DNA of 64,000 nucleotides. It comes from Talpa occidentalis (lineage: Eukaryota > Chordata > Mammalia > Eulipotyphla > Talpidae). Below the pieces are notes generated by a model. It was not told where the DNA came from, searched no databases, and was given only the letters and a program-made list of their open reading frames with translations. The stretch is from the NCBI RefSeq assembly GCF_014898055.3, contig NW_026555331.1:109551194-109615193 (forward strand), given 5' to 3'. This document shows positions 1 to 12,833 of this stretch, one piece after another. Numbering within the stretch: position 1 is the stretch's first letter; every line of letters starts with the position of its first letter. Both the position numbers and the translations under genes were made by a program.

Positions 1-2284
1 CTTACTTACTGCTCCTTCTACTCTATCAACCTTACTCCTGTTCAAAAGCAAAGAGAAAATTAGCCAAGACAAATGGCTGAACAAAATAGCAGACAAAGCA
101 GCTTTATTAAGAAACCACGCAGTTGACAGCTTTCCTCATTCCATAATACGGTGTCTATAAAATGTGCGTTACCTTCAAAGATTTTTAAGAAGTTCAATCT
201 TCCTTTTTTCCTTTGTACAACTCCCTTTGTACAACAAATTGAAAGCTATTCCAATGAAATGATTGAAGGGAGCAATGCACTGGCATCAAGGTCCCTTAAC
301 TCTCATTCTGCTAAAATGAAATTATGAGGTAACTGCCCACCTGAGGAAGTTTAGACAAAGTAATAGGGTTGGGCCTGTTAATCAGCTGGGCATTTGTTTA
401 CCCCAATCTGGTCCTGGCTCTCTGAGGACTACCTTCTCTGCCTACAGGCCACAGAGGAACCTCAATAATTTGCCATCGTAAAAATGAAAAATCACTGCCT
501 GGAAGTGAAGCAAATGAGTTCTGTGCGACAATATGGGTGATTTTTTTTTTCCTCCCACAAAGTACTTATATCAAAGGAAAGGAATAAATCATGGAGTTTC
601 CAAAGAGCTGTCTTGTCTTTTATACAGTAGGTTAGCCTTAGTTCTTGATTTGTCATGTGGCCAGTATCTACCTTCTAAGGTAGTTCTAAGGAAATGCTTT
701 TTTTTTTTCTGGAAGAATGAGGGATATTGTCCTATTTGTCCAGATAAATTAATATATGAGTCATCTCCACACTGATGGGTCATCTTGTTTGGGGTATTAT
801 TCGGCTCACATCTGAGCCTCTGGCACTCAGCAATTATTCCTTTCAGTAACCAAAAATTTAGAAGCAAACAGGTAGAAATTCTTAAAAAGTAGACATTCCC
901 CTAAAAGTAACAAATATGGAAACTTAGGTCTCAGAAGATTTCTGTTATCTTTTCCTGACATATTTAGCTTCCACTATTTCCACTGATTGTAATTTATTAA
1001 GGCCTTGAGAGTCTCAAGCCTGTCTATCCATCAAAAGACAAAAATCCAAGGACCCCACAGTCTCACCCACTGGAAAGTCTGCAACAAATCAAGAAAAGCT
1101 GTTGTCATGATTTCCCTCAGAGACCAAACATTAGCACCTACTATACGTCCTACTTTATTAAATTTTAGAATTCTATTCTGAATCTAATCTGAAACAGTAT
1201 AAAGACCTTTATCAACATGGAAAACTAAAACAAAATCTAGTAATATTTCATGGGATGATTTGGCTTCCCTGGCCCATGTGGTTTCATGACCTTGCTTTCT
1301 CAAGTGTAAAATGGGCCCATTATATTAACATGTCACACCTCATTATTGGGCTTCTCTTCCATGTCTCCCTTCCTGACTTCTGTCACCACACAACTTTTCT
1401 TCTTATGTTGTTCTCTACATCTTTATTTTAATAACAGCTTGTGCTGCTGACATTGAGTGCTTTTCAATTAGTGTCTGTGAGTGTATTAGATGTTAGAGAG
1501 GAAAAAAAAATTATAGATCACCTAGTCTCTTCCTTTTGCTAAATCAGGGGAAATAAAAAGCTCAGAAAGTTAAGTAGTTTTCTCCAGATGTCACAACTCT
1601 GTCTTTATCTTCTGACTCAACACTGAACTTGCACTCAGACATCACTGGTCTTTATTATGTGTGTGTGTGTATTATGCTTAGTCAGTGGGCTCTTTCTGCA
1701 GGTAAAATATTACGAGGAAGGCAAAATGAATATAGGAGAAATTCAAAGCAGAGTTGGGGCCTAGAGACCCAATTTCTGGACCCTCACCCCTGTCCTGAGA
1801 CAAGGCAGTAAGATCTCTGTAGAAGGTGATCATAAGAGTATTATGATCACAGTAAGACAGGCACAAAGCAGTCGAGAGAGATGTATCTGTTGTGACTTTT
1901 GAGCCTAAAGATACATAGTGACTGAGCACCACTCTCCCCTGGGGTCCACCCAGCACCATTCATAAACCAACATGCTCTACCATGTTAGCCAAGTTGAGAG
2001 TAGAACAATATTAGCCATCCAACATTTCTATATCCAGAAGTCTCTAGAAGTTGGAATTTTTAACATTGCCTGAGAAAGCACTCATGTCTGATCACTGATT
2101 AATCAATGTCAACTTCCTTTGAAAGGAGTTATCTAAAAATAAAGAGTTAATGTCAATGACTTCAGTTAAGCAGATTAAACTCGTGGAGAATAACAACTTA
2201 GTCAAAATTCCACACAGTGGGAAAGCAGAGAGTGTCAGTATTCTATGGGAAATGTCAAGTATTTGAAAAAAATTAAAGTCTAGA
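1..2284. other. No gene recognised (NPSR1 5' flank)
   Basis: AT-rich unique-looking sequence with short poly-T runs and a small GT run near 1,660. Frames open here are short and show no family similarity. Confidence 0.6.
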
Positions 2285-2340
2285 ATATCTATATATCTAT
2301 ATATGTATATATGTATGTGTGTGTGCATGTGTATGTGTAC
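2285..2340. repeat. TA/TG-rich simple repeat
   Basis: An alternating TATATC/TATATG run passing into TGTGTG units. Confidence 0.9.
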
Positions 2341-2419
2341 AAGAAAGTGGTTCTGAAAAGTAATGCGGCAGCTGCAAATACTTGTTGTAAGTAGTCAAGT
2401 TTTAAAAAACAGCTTGTTT

Positions 2420-2476
2420 AACACACACACAATCTTAAGACACACACAGTCTTAAACACACACACAATCTTAAGAC
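2420..2476. repeat. Short minisatellite, three units
   Basis: Units of ACACACACACAATCTTAAG type are repeated three times, the middle one shortened and reading AGTCTTAA. Confidence 0.85.
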
Positions 2477-2749
2477 ACTCTCCATCATTTGGAGAGAAAA
2501 TGAAAGAGAAGTTGAAACAATGCTATTTTGACTTATTCCAAACCGTACTTTTTCTTAGCTGGAAAAGAAAATACAAGAAAGACATCTGGAAAATGACCAG
2601 CAAATAGGTGTAAAAGTCTTAAGTTTTCTACTTTTGCATTTCCTGATTCTGCTTGGTTTTCAATCCCATCACCTCTGAGACAATATCATTACCATGACTA
2701 AATTTTCTTTTCCAGCTCAGTTCATGATGCAGAGAACAAATCATGATAC

Positions 2750-2890
2750 CACAAGTTAGAAGGTCAGAGATCTAGTCCCTGCTAGCTCCCATTACTCTAG
2801 GAAATCATTCAACTTCTGGAGTCTCAGTTTCCTCATCTGTTAATTATTATGAAGGATTTTTATTCACTTGTTACTAAGTGTATTAGCGGG
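2750..2890 (+). mobile_element. MIR relic
   Basis: TCAACTTCTGGAGTCTCAGT followed by TTCCTCATCTGTTAA is the MIR core in the forward direction. Confidence 0.6.
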
Positions 2891-2929
2891 GAAATATACA
2901 TTCACAGCCATTATTATCTGATTTTTAAG

Positions 2930-3150
2930 GTGTTTCATTTAGCAAATGCTTATACAGCCCTTATCACATCTAGGGGTCATTTTTAAAAGCCCTCTAAATA
3001 TAAATTTATTTAATACTCATCCCTATGAAGTGTTACAGATAAAAAATGGAGACATGAAATGTTACATAATTTTTTCAAGATCACGTGACTACTAAGTAAT
3101 GGAGTCAAAATTCAGACCCAGGTAACTGACTCCAAAGTCCCACTTTTTTA
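2930..3150 (-). mobile_element. MIR relic
   Basis: Antisense MIR order: AAATGCTTATACAGC, TTTAATACTCATCCC, AAATGGAGACATGAAATG, TCACGTGACTACTAAGTAAT, TTCAGACCCAGG. Confidence 0.6.
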
Positions 3151-6100
3151 CTTATTACCCTGTGCTGAATCACTAAAAGTAAAATATCATTTTTTAAAAA
3201 GTTTCTTGACATTGTATAAGTTAAAAACTAAATCATCAGTTTCAAACAATGTGACATGAGTAGCTGTGAGCCAACCATCAAAGGTAGAATGATTTTCCTA
3301 ATTGCCTCTTGGCTGTTGGAATTGTGTATTCAATGCTTTTCATGATGAGTATTAATCTTTAGCAAGTGAGTGCCTCCTAAAAATTCTGAGGGATAAACTA
3401 AAGTTGGCTTTATAGGCAAAGCTATATTTAATTGCATTTTCTGTATTACCAGAACAGTGAATAAGTTTTGGAATACAGTAGAGTCTTCTCCAGCAGGCTT
3501 CCTCCAGGTTTACAGAGGCTATTTGAGCAGAAGCTACACTCAACACTTTGTAGATCAGATTGCAATGCTAATTATTTAGGGGTGATCTCTTTCACGGGGC
3601 TAAGGAGGGGGCTTATCTTAAGTAACTGAGTTAGAGCTCTGGGACTTACAATATCTGTCTGTTTTCTTTGTCAATATTAAAGATTACTGTCCCTCCCGAT
3701 CATCCTTGCTAAGAACCCCAAATATTAAGAATGAAACACAATAAAGCACTGAGATAACAGATACCTGAGCTTGAAAGTATTAGGTGCATCTCTTTGATAA
3801 AAGGAGCCTCTATCTTTGATCACTCAACTAATGTGTTTTTGTAATGAGGGTGAATCCAGAAAGAATGATATGCATCTTCATGAGGAGACCCTAAGGTAAA
3901 TATCATTGCTAATGTGCTAATAGGAGAATCTAAGATCCTCCAACAAGACAACCCTGGTATCTCTTTGGACAAAGATTCATAATCGTAGTATCTGGGTGTA
4001 TTTACTTGTATGTGATGAGGAGAAAATAAGCTACAGCCTCCCATGGAGAAAGCAGAAAGACAGAAGTTTCAAGCCAGCTCCCCAGCCTCCCACCTCACTC
4101 CTAACTAGTTTCCTTGGCCTCTCCCTTTCCCCAGAGAATATAAAAAGAATGAATATAATTCAGATGAAAGTCTATAGTGATTATATGTCTCTGTTCAGGC
4201 CAAGTGAGTCTTCTTTAATATCAATCAGGTGCTGAGATCCACCTATCCTGAAAAATAAGACAAAGTATGAGTAGAATACCTTATTATTAGAAAAGGCTAC
4301 CAGAGGTAAGGCTGGAGAACAGAGCTTATATGTGTGGTCATGTGAGTTTCTTAACAGGGAATTCCCTAGAAGTAAAGGTCTGGAGGAGTAAACACTTTTA
4401 AATTGGAAAGCATGGAGAATAACTAAGAGACAATGCCTTTTGCAAAATGATTGTCTCCCAGAATTGTTTAATGGGAGGACGTGATGGGGGAATGTCACTC
4501 AGACTTACTCGGTCTCTAACCTAACACAGCTGTATTGGACCAGAAAGGAGCTCCTGATACTTTTTATGGATTTGGGGTTCTGTAAGAGATGAGATTTCCA
4601 ATATGAAAGATCAGAGGGGAGTGTTTTCTGGAGAGACTGGGCATATTACTTCTATATAACTCACAGTTACTCCAGACACTAGGGACCAGCCTCACCCTTT
4701 ACATTGTCCACCTTATTATTTGCATTTAATGTAACTCATTTAGTGTAACTCTTAATCGTCATTCTTTATTAAAATGCAACTCTAAATAACTAGAGGTGTG
4801 GCTCTTCCTTCTGGGGACAAGTTTACCACAAGGCTTTTGGGGACACCTGCTCCTACTTTCATTAGGCCCCTTCAAAAACACCATCCTCTAGTTATTTAAG
4901 CTCCTCATGAAGTTGCTGATGGGCAGTATATAATTTGCCCCCATAAGACTCAGAAATTGATCAGATTTGTTAATTGTTAATCAGGCAATTCCGTTCCAAG
5001 GCTGAAAGCTTACTTAGTATTTTATTTCCATGCTAAATTATGTCCAGCGAGCATATTAGAGGCTCTGCAATAAAAACAAATGAATAAAATGCCCACCAGA
5101 TAGCTTACACCCTGAATTATTAAAACTTTCCCTTAATTAAATTCCAGAGAGAAATTAAAGTTCAAAGATTAACAACACCCTTGTTAAAGTCTTAAACTGG
5201 TTCTTGTTTCATATTCTGCTCATTTCAGCTAAAGGAGTTATTCTAGAGGACTTTAAATTTTCTTCAATGACTTCCACTGATCTCTCCAGAACAAGGTAAT
5301 GGGAGAAACCACTCCCTCCGGTGATTCACCTCCCTCCAGTCTCATGGACCCCACAAAGCTGTGCTAAGGCCCAGGGTTCCTTGGCTTGTCTTCCTACTAC
5401 AATATGCCCATCTGCTTTCTCATTTTCTACGTCTACTCTGCCCATCCCCAACTCCCAATTCCCTCCTTCTATATTATCCAAACAATAGACTTGATTGGGG
5501 TTGAAATGCACAAATGTAAAAATCTCATCTCCTGCTTCTATGTGGTCAGAGACATCAAAGGATGTTTCTACCTGTTTAAAATTAACCAGAATATTGGATA
5601 TATTTGATACACTCCTTTTTCTCCTATTAAGCATACATTGAAAAATTTTCTCCTTTACTTTATGAGAAACACAAATCTCTATGGTTCTTCCCTCTGCCAA
5701 GATTTGCTAATATGTCTCCTAGCAAGAATCTATTCTTTCTGCCTTCCGGAAATTTCTAAGTATTAAAAATGTTAGGGGGAAAAAATCCATGCTTCACTAA
5801 GAGAACCTTGGTAACACAGTCCTTAGGGACCTTGCAACATAATGAGACACATTTGGTTTTGGAACATTGCTTATAAGTAAGGAAAGTAGTTTTACTTACC
5901 TGAAACTATATCAACTTTTCTATTTCTCTAGTCATTGCAACCAACTTTGATGAATAACTTCTGACATTTAAAATTCAGTTCTCTAGTCTCCTGTCTCACA
6001 AAAAGGGAAAACAAAGAAATTTTGGAAATGGTCATCCCTTCTGGCCTTATTACAGGATGGTTCACTTTTTAAATAAATGCTCTCATTATAAAAGTGAACT

Positions 6101-6599
6101 AGCATATTAAAGAACATTTGGAAAACCCAGAAAAGTAGATACAGGGGAATAAAGTATAGTTAACTCCATTCTTCAAGAAAAAAAACACTGTTAACATTTC
6201 AATGTTTTCATTTAGCATTTCTACTTCATTTTTATGATTAAAAAGTGTTTCCTGCAGTTGCAAATAGGTCAATTACTTATAAACTAAGTTATTCATTTAA
6301 TATAACTCCTAATTGTCATTCTTTATTAAAATGCAACTCTTATAATTCCCATGAGTTTCATTTAGAACTTGATTAACACACTCCAAATTCAAGCTAAAGT
6401 ATAAATAGGTGAAACTATGTAAGAAAAACTTTTGAAATAGCAAAGATAGAAATAATCTGGTAATATATATCAAAATTAAAATGAATTTCTATTTATCTAG
6501 CAATTCAATTTAAGGAAACTTTTTTAAGGTAGTACAGAAATACACAATGGGTGTTTTGGTTGTCGTTTTCAGCTCACAAAGGAAGAGCATTTCCTTTTA
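3151..6599. other. No gene recognised; holds one arm pair of a 48-bp duplication
   Basis: AT-rich sequence. The segments 4,736-4,783 and 6,293-6,340 are near copies of each other (four mismatches). A 124-codon open frame on the minus strand (5,700-5,326) has no recognisable motif. Confidence 0.6.
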
Positions 6600-7075
6600 T
6601 TTTACTTTATATTATTTTTGTCTTTTTAATTATTTTATTGAGCTAACATTAGATTACAACACTGTATATGATTTCAGGTATTTTCACACCTCTTCACATG
6701 TATTTTACCACACCACACCTACCACCAAGGCACCCATAATCATCCACCATAGACCAGTGGGCCCCTTCCCCTCCTGTTCCCCACTTTCCCCACCCTTTTC
6801 TTCCCCATTAGGTAGCCTCACTTCTATAATAAGATGTCCATGGTCTCTTTTGGTTTAGATTTATCTTTTCACTTGCTTTCTTTCTTTATATTCCATATGA
6901 ATATATGAGTGAAATCATCCAGTATTTGTGTTTCCCCTTCTAATTTGTTTCACTTGAACAATCCCTTCTAGATCCATCCATGTTGTTGTTGCAAAGGAAA
7001 TATTTCATCTTTTTCTTATACTCTATTATGTATATCATCTTCATCCATATGTCCTTAAGTACATAGTTTGTTTCT

Positions 7076-7340
7076 TTTTTTTTTTAATTTATTAATTTAT
7101 TTATACAAGCACTGGGTACAGTCAGAAGGCAGGAGGGTGAGAAAATTCACCAGACTCAGAGGGGAGAGCAGAGCAGGCAAATTGATGAAGTACACTGCTG
7201 AGGGGAGCAGCGGGTGGCAGGAGAGATCTGCGCGCCATGTGGGACCCTTGCCCGCCGGCCGGGGTTTGAAACCAGCGCTGCAGAGGCTGCGGGGCAGCTT
7301 CGCATCCCAGTGCTCAACCACTGCGCCACCAGGGAGGCCC
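7076..7340 (-). mobile_element. tRNA-derived SINE inserted in L1
   Basis: The minus-strand element reads GGGCCTCCCTGGTGGCGCAG at its 5' end and ends in a TAAATAAATTAAT/A tail. The target-site duplication is AGTACATAGTTTGTTTCT (7,058-7,075) against AGTACTTAGTTTGTTTCT (7,341-7,358), one mismatch. It interrupts the antisense L1, whose sequence resumes on the other side. Confidence 0.93.
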
Positions 7341-7423
7341 AGTACTTAGTTTGTTTCTAAAATTAAATAATGTTGCAATGAGCATCCTTAAGAGTGGATA
7401 TATCCCTTCAAATGAGGGTTTGT

Positions 7424-7427
<4 letters not shown>

Positions 7428-7454
<27 letters not shown>
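7428..7454. repeat. (GT)n microsatellite inside the L1
   Basis: A GT run of about 13 units within the antisense L1 remnant. Confidence 0.93.
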
Positions 7455-7461
<7 letters not shown>

Positions 7462-8473
7462 CTTTGGAAAGTTATCAAGGAGTGAAATTGCTGTATCATT
7501 TGGTAAATCCATTTTTAATATTTTCAGAAACCTCTCTATTGTTTTCCATAGGGTTTGAATGAGTCTGCATTTCCAGCAACAGTGTATAAGCGTTCATTTT
7601 TCTCCACACCTTCACCTTTTGTTTCTGGTCTTTTTTGATATGAATCATTCAAATGGGTGTAACATGGTGTCTCACTGTGGTTTTAATTTGCGTTTCCCTG
7701 ATGTTGACCATTTGCATGTCTTTTTGGAAAAATGTCTATTAAGATCTTCAGCCCATTTGTTTTGATTAGTTTGCTTGTTGTTTAGTTGGGTGAGTTCTCT
7801 GTAGATATTGGATAGGAAGTTCTTTGCAGATCTTCGTGGCTGTATGAAGTGCAAATTCCCTCATTGAGTAGTGAATCTTTTCATTTTAATGATAGTTACT
7901 TTTACTGTGCAAAAGGCTTTTTATTTTGATGCAGTCCCATTTGTTTATTTTCTTTTTTTTACCCCTTGCCATTGGAATCAAGTCCCCAAAGATATCACTG
8001 AAGTCAGTGTTGCAGAGAGTTTAGGCTGTTTTCTTCTATGTGTTTTATGGTTTTGTGTTTTACATCCACGTCTTTAATCAACTTTGTGTATGTTTTACTT
8101 ATGGCATAAGATAGTGGTTTAGTTTTTTGTTGTGGGTAGTTTTCCCAAGACCATATGTTGCGACTTCCTTTCTCCAGTACACTCATAAATTAAATATCCG
8201 TTAAGTGTGGCTTATTTCCATTGTTCCATGTGTCTCTCTTTGTTCCAAGATCATATTGTTTTAATTACTATATCTCTGAAGCATATTTTGAAGTCTGTAA
8301 GTGTGATATCTCTGTTCTTCCTTTTTCTAAAGATTGCTTTGACTATCTTGGGTCTTTTGTGGTTCCATACAAATTTCGGTGATATTTGCTCTATTTCCTT
8401 CAGAGAATGTCATTGAACTTTGATAGGTTTTACATTGAATCGATATATTGCTTTGGATAAGATGGTCATTTTA

Positions 8474-8734
8474 TTTTTTTTTAAAGATTTATTTATTAAT
8501 ACAAGCACTGGGATACAGGCCAGAGGCACAGGAGGGTGAGAGAATTCACCAGAGACAGAGCAGAACAGGCAGAAGGACCAAAGCACACTGCTGAGGAGAG
8601 CAGTGGGCGAGACAGGAGAGGTCTGCTCATCATGTGGGAATCTCCCTAGCTGGTCAGGAATCGAACAGGTGCTGTAGAGGCTAAGGACAGCTTCACAGTG
8701 CTGCGCTCAACCTGCTGCACCACCAGGGAGGCCC
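8474..8734 (-). mobile_element. tRNA-derived SINE inserted in L1
   Basis: Same family, somewhat diverged. The duplication is AAGATGGTCATTTTA (8,459-8,473) against AAGATTGTCATTTTA (8,735-8,749). It splits the L1 ORF2 remnant. Confidence 0.92.
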
Positions 8735-8888
8735 AAGATTGTCATTTTAGGTATGTTAATTCTTTCAATTCATGAACAAGAAATATTTTTCCATTTTTGT
8801 GTTTTTTATTTCTTTTAACACTATGTTAAAAATCTTGCAGTATAGGACTTTCACTGCCTTTATTAGGTTTATTTCTAGGTAGTTAATT

Positions 8889-9146
8889 TTTTTTTTCAAT
8901 TTATTTATTTATACAAGCACTGGGTACAGTCAGAAGTGCAGGAGGGCAAGAGAATTCACAAGAGCCAGAGGGGAGAGCAGAGCAAGCCAACTGATGAAGT
9001 ACACTGCTGAGGGGAGCAGCAGACAGCAGGAGAGGTCTGCGCGCCATGTGGGATCCTCGCCAGGAGGCCGGGGATCGAACTGGCGCTGAAGGGCTGCAGG
9101 CAGCCTTGCAACCCAGCACTCAACCGCTGTGCCACCAGGGAGGCCC
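8889..9146 (-). mobile_element. tRNA-derived SINE inserted in L1
   Basis: Same family. The duplication is TAGGTAGTTAATT (8,876-8,888) against TAAGTAGTCAATT (9,147-9,159), with two mismatches. It is the third SINE within the same antisense L1. Confidence 0.92.
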
Positions 9147-9577
9147 TAAGTAGTCAATTCTTTTGGATGTGATATTAAATAGGATAGTTTTTCTCTTCCA
9201 GTTTATTGTTTGCATGTAGAAGCACAACTGACTTCCAGTTTCATAGCCTGCCACTTAACTGTACTGATTTGTTATTTCTAATAATGTTTTAGTGGTGTCT
9301 TTTGGGTTTTTTGTGTATATTTGCATGTCATTTGCAAATAGTGATAGCTTTAATTCTTCTTTTTCAATTTGAATTCCTATTCCTTTCATTTCTTTTTTTT
9401 GCCTCATTTCTACTGCCTTGCTTCCAAGCTTTATACCCTCTGGGAGGTTTACTGGGAGGAGTAGGGTCATTGTCAAAGATTAGTAATAGAGAAAAGGTAG
9501 GCTATTTAAGAAACTTAAATATGTGCAGTAAAGGGTCTCAACCTTTCTGGAAACCACCTGGCCACAAAGGAATTCTT

Positions 9578-9865
9578 TTTCTTTTTTTTTTTTAAAGATT
9601 ATTTATTTATTTATTTATACAAGCACTGGGTACAGTCAGAAGCGCGGGAGGGTGAGAGAATTCACCAGAGCCAGAGCAGGGAGCAGAGCAGGCAGAAGGA
9701 CCGAAGTACACTGCTGAGGGGAGCAGCAGGCGGCAGGAGAGGTCTGCGAGCCATGTGGGACCCTCCTCCTGTGGCCGGGGAGCAGCCAGGGATCAAACCG
9801 GCGCTGCAGAGGCTGCGGGCAGCTTCGCAACCCAGCGCTCAACCGCTGCGCCACCGGGGAGGCCC
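9578..9865 (-). mobile_element. tRNA-derived SINE, young copy
   Basis: Same family, flanked by a perfect 15-bp duplication CACAAAGGAATTCTT (9,563-9,577 and 9,866-9,880). It shares with the 17.7-kb copy an extra GGCCGGGGAGCAGC-type segment in the middle, suggesting a younger subfamily. It lies about 100 bp past the 5' end of the L1. Confidence 0.94.
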
Positions 9866-9880
9866 CACAAAGGAATTCTT

Positions 9881-12552
9881 GAGCAGTCTCTTTTGAAGGA
9901 ACATTCTAGGGAAATGGTAAAAGCAGATCTCTAGCATTCCTTGAAGTGAAAGGAGGAGAAGGTATAGAATCCCCTTCACTAGAGAAGTTCATCCCTGTAA
10001 TGAGCCTTGGGGTTATAGAGAAAGCTGTGGAATGGACAGAACTGATCTAACCTGGAAAACAGAGGAGGGGCCCCTGAACTAGAGGTGCTTTTCCTGCTTA
10101 CTTATATTACCTTCATCTCTCAAGTCCTGGTTACAATTATGTAGGTACTTAAAAGACATGCAGGATGGTTCTTCTCAAATTGTTATAATTTTCTATGAAA
10201 TGAGTCATGAGTAGGCAAAATCTTGCATTTAGAAATATGCAACAGACCACATAGTTCCCTTTTCACTAGATACTTGAATAGTCTAAGAAGCAGTTATCAT
10301 CCACAATGGATAAACAAATATTTCAGTACTGAATTTTATAGAAAATTTCAATTTGGTAAAACAATTCTATTCATCTACTTCCTACAAGAGAAAATACCTT
10401 TTTAATGAAACTTTTAAAAATTATTTTCTGGTCTCATCAAAAAGAAAATGCAAAGGTTCCATTAGAACTCATGATTCCTCACTGTATGAAAGGCTACTGT
10501 AGAAAATACTATAATAAAAATATCTCCAAACAAAAGAGAACTAGCGATTATCCTAATAAATATTTAGTTAGCAAAGTGCTCCAACTGCCAGATCCCTACC
10601 TCCTTTATTTTCTTGCAATAAAAACAGAAACAGCAGCTGAATAAAAGTATAGATCAAAATGAATTATTTTGAAAGCTCACAAAGACACTATCTATCATAG
10701 AGGTCACAATTCATAAAAAGGACATGTCCAAAGGAGGTTTTCTGTACTCAGCCTGACAATTTGTCTTATGTTCTTATCTTTAAGAATAAAGATTTAAAGA
10801 AAACAAGGCCTTGAATGGTTTTCTCTGTCCTTATTTTTGTTTTGGTCAATATTTTTATTAATGGTGAGGTGGACAGTGGTAGTGTATACTGATCTAACAA
10901 CCCTGAACACAGAATACTTGAAGGATCAACTTGTCTGCCCCAACACGAGAAGGAGAGACTGTTATTATATCAGAGGGTAGCACCAGAGTCCAATATGACT
11001 ACCATATAAGCTGTGAGCCATTCTCTATCTGTCAGACTTATGCTTATTTGGTTGCAATTTCATTACAAAAAAACAATTCTGTGTGACTTAGCATACAACC
11101 GATTTAAGTCTTAGGCTTGCATGATATCTGGCAAAAGGAAGGTGGTAGCCCCAGTGTTTATAGCTGCTTTATTGAGTTTATAGCTGCATGACAGGGTTCA
11201 GTTGTGAATCCTTCTCATGAGCAAGTTACTCAAACTAGAGCTTGTTCAGAAGAGAATAAGAGAGAAGCTGAAGCCCTCAAAGTATCATCACATAGAGAGC
11301 TATTGCAGAAACAAAAGAGTTACAGAAGATGTGAGATGGAAAGGACTGTAATGCAATGCAAGGACACAACCACTCAAACAGACAAGCACTTCCTAGGGAT
11401 GTGTTTGGCAAGGCTGGAGTGTGGTACGGGGGGGTGGAAGGCATGGGTTCTTGGGCCAGAAACAGTGGTGGATGGGCAGGGGGCTGCTGAAGATGGGAGC
11501 ATTGGTCTAGGTGGCCTCTGCTATTTTCTCCACACCAAAATTCCACAAGGCTGTGTGTGAATCAGGTTTCTTCTGACACCTTCTCTCTCACTGTTCTGCA
11601 AAGTTCCTTTTCTGGGCTCTACCTTCTTTAGTGACAAAGAGCAAAGAGCTCTTTTTCCTTTTATCTTTAAGACCTCTAAAGCACTCATGGGATTCTGCCC
11701 AGCTCTGCACTGCCTTATTCACATGTCTTTCTTTCCCCTCTGACAGTGAGCTCTGATTATATTAGAAGCGGGCTCTCACTGTCTGTCAAATGCATGGCCT
11801 TTGTCTGCAAGCTTCTTGTCAGAGGTGTGTATTATATGTATCTTTGTAAATACTGTATTAGCAACTCTGAAAAATTAGAAACAACCGCTTTAAGAAAAAA
11901 GGGGGTTGAGAGAGACTCAAATACTTGTTATGTGGAATGCAAAAATTGAACAAGCCAAAGCTTAAACGCTTCACTAAATAACCAAATGGCATTGTATCTA
12001 TGCAAAAAAATAATTTCTTCTGTACTGTAAAGTATCTGTCACACGTTGAGGAAACAAATGTTTTCTAAGGTCAACTGTACACTGCTTAGGGATAAAAGAA
12101 TAGAAATCAGCAATTCAGAAACATAACACAGAGGCTCATTAGAGGATTGTTTGAACCCCCACGTTCTGATTATGCTGAGTTGGCCATACTGGACAGCCAA
12201 GCCCAAAGCCAAAAATTGTCAGTTTTCCAGAATCATTAAATGGAAAATCTTATCTAGGCTTTTCTTGGGTGTTCCACTTTTTCATGGGGGTTCTACTTAA
12301 GCACCTGAGGCCAAGTTAACTTGCAAATTTGTCATCTTCACACTGCAGGGTCCTAGAACAATAATTGTCCTTAGGAAGAATGATGACAAGACCTAGCAAC
12401 AGAGAGCACCAAAGACATCATTCTGTAGTCTTTCAAAGCAGCAGAATTCAGTGTTTCTCTGTTAGGTCATATATGATGTTCTCTTGCACAGCACAAACTC
12501 CTAAAGTATAGTCCAACTTTGACAAACATACCCCACCCTGAAGTTATTTGGC
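9881..12552. other. No gene recognised
   Basis: Unique-looking AT-rich flank. A G-rich patch near 11,420-11,510 has overlapping open frames on both strands, which argues against either being a gene. Confidence 0.6.
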
Positions 12553-12563
12553 ATGGCATTTTT

Positions 12564-12833
12564 TTTAGATTTATTTATTTGTTTGTTTGTTTATTTATAC
12601 AAGACCCGGGGTACAGGCCAGATGCACAGGAGGGTGAGAGGATTCACCAGAGACAGAGCAGGGAGCAGAACAGGCAGAAGGTCCAAAGCCCACTGCTGAG
12701 GGGAGCAGAGGGCGAGATAGGAGAGGTCTATGTGGGACCCTCACCGGCTGGCCGGGATCGAACCAGCGCTGCAGAGGCTGCGGACAGCTTCACAGCGCAG
12801 CGCTCAACCGCCTGCACCACCAGGGGAGGCCCC
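12564..12833 (-). mobile_element. tRNA-derived SINE
   Basis: Same family, with a GTTTGTTTGTTTATTTATAC-type tail. The duplication is ATGGCATTTTT (12,553-12,563 and 12,837-12,847). Confidence 0.92.

Larger units (their letters stand above)
6600..9476 (-). mobile_element. LINE-1, 5'-truncated, antisense, broken by three SINEs
   Basis: Read on the minus strand this is L1 from the middle of ORF2 to the 3' end. The most 5' part (9,476 downward) encodes a reverse-transcriptase stretch with LSLFAND followed by KNPKDTTKTLLE; the catalytic motif is normally F/YADD, so one Asp has become Asn. Further on come the endonuclease-distal and C-terminal ORF2 segments and a 3' UTR of the usual antisense form (CATCCATGTTGTTG... 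on +). Many stops and frameshifts make it dead. It also holds a GT microsatellite at 7,428-7,454. Confidence 0.9.

Noticed and set aside
2420..2476. Regularly spaced short repeats that could suggest a CRISPR-like array
   Set aside because: The units are contiguous AC-rich minisatellite copies without spacers, in a mammalian genome.
5326..5700. 124-codon minus-strand open frame
   Set aside because: No recognisable domain and no clear gene signals around it; compatible with chance.
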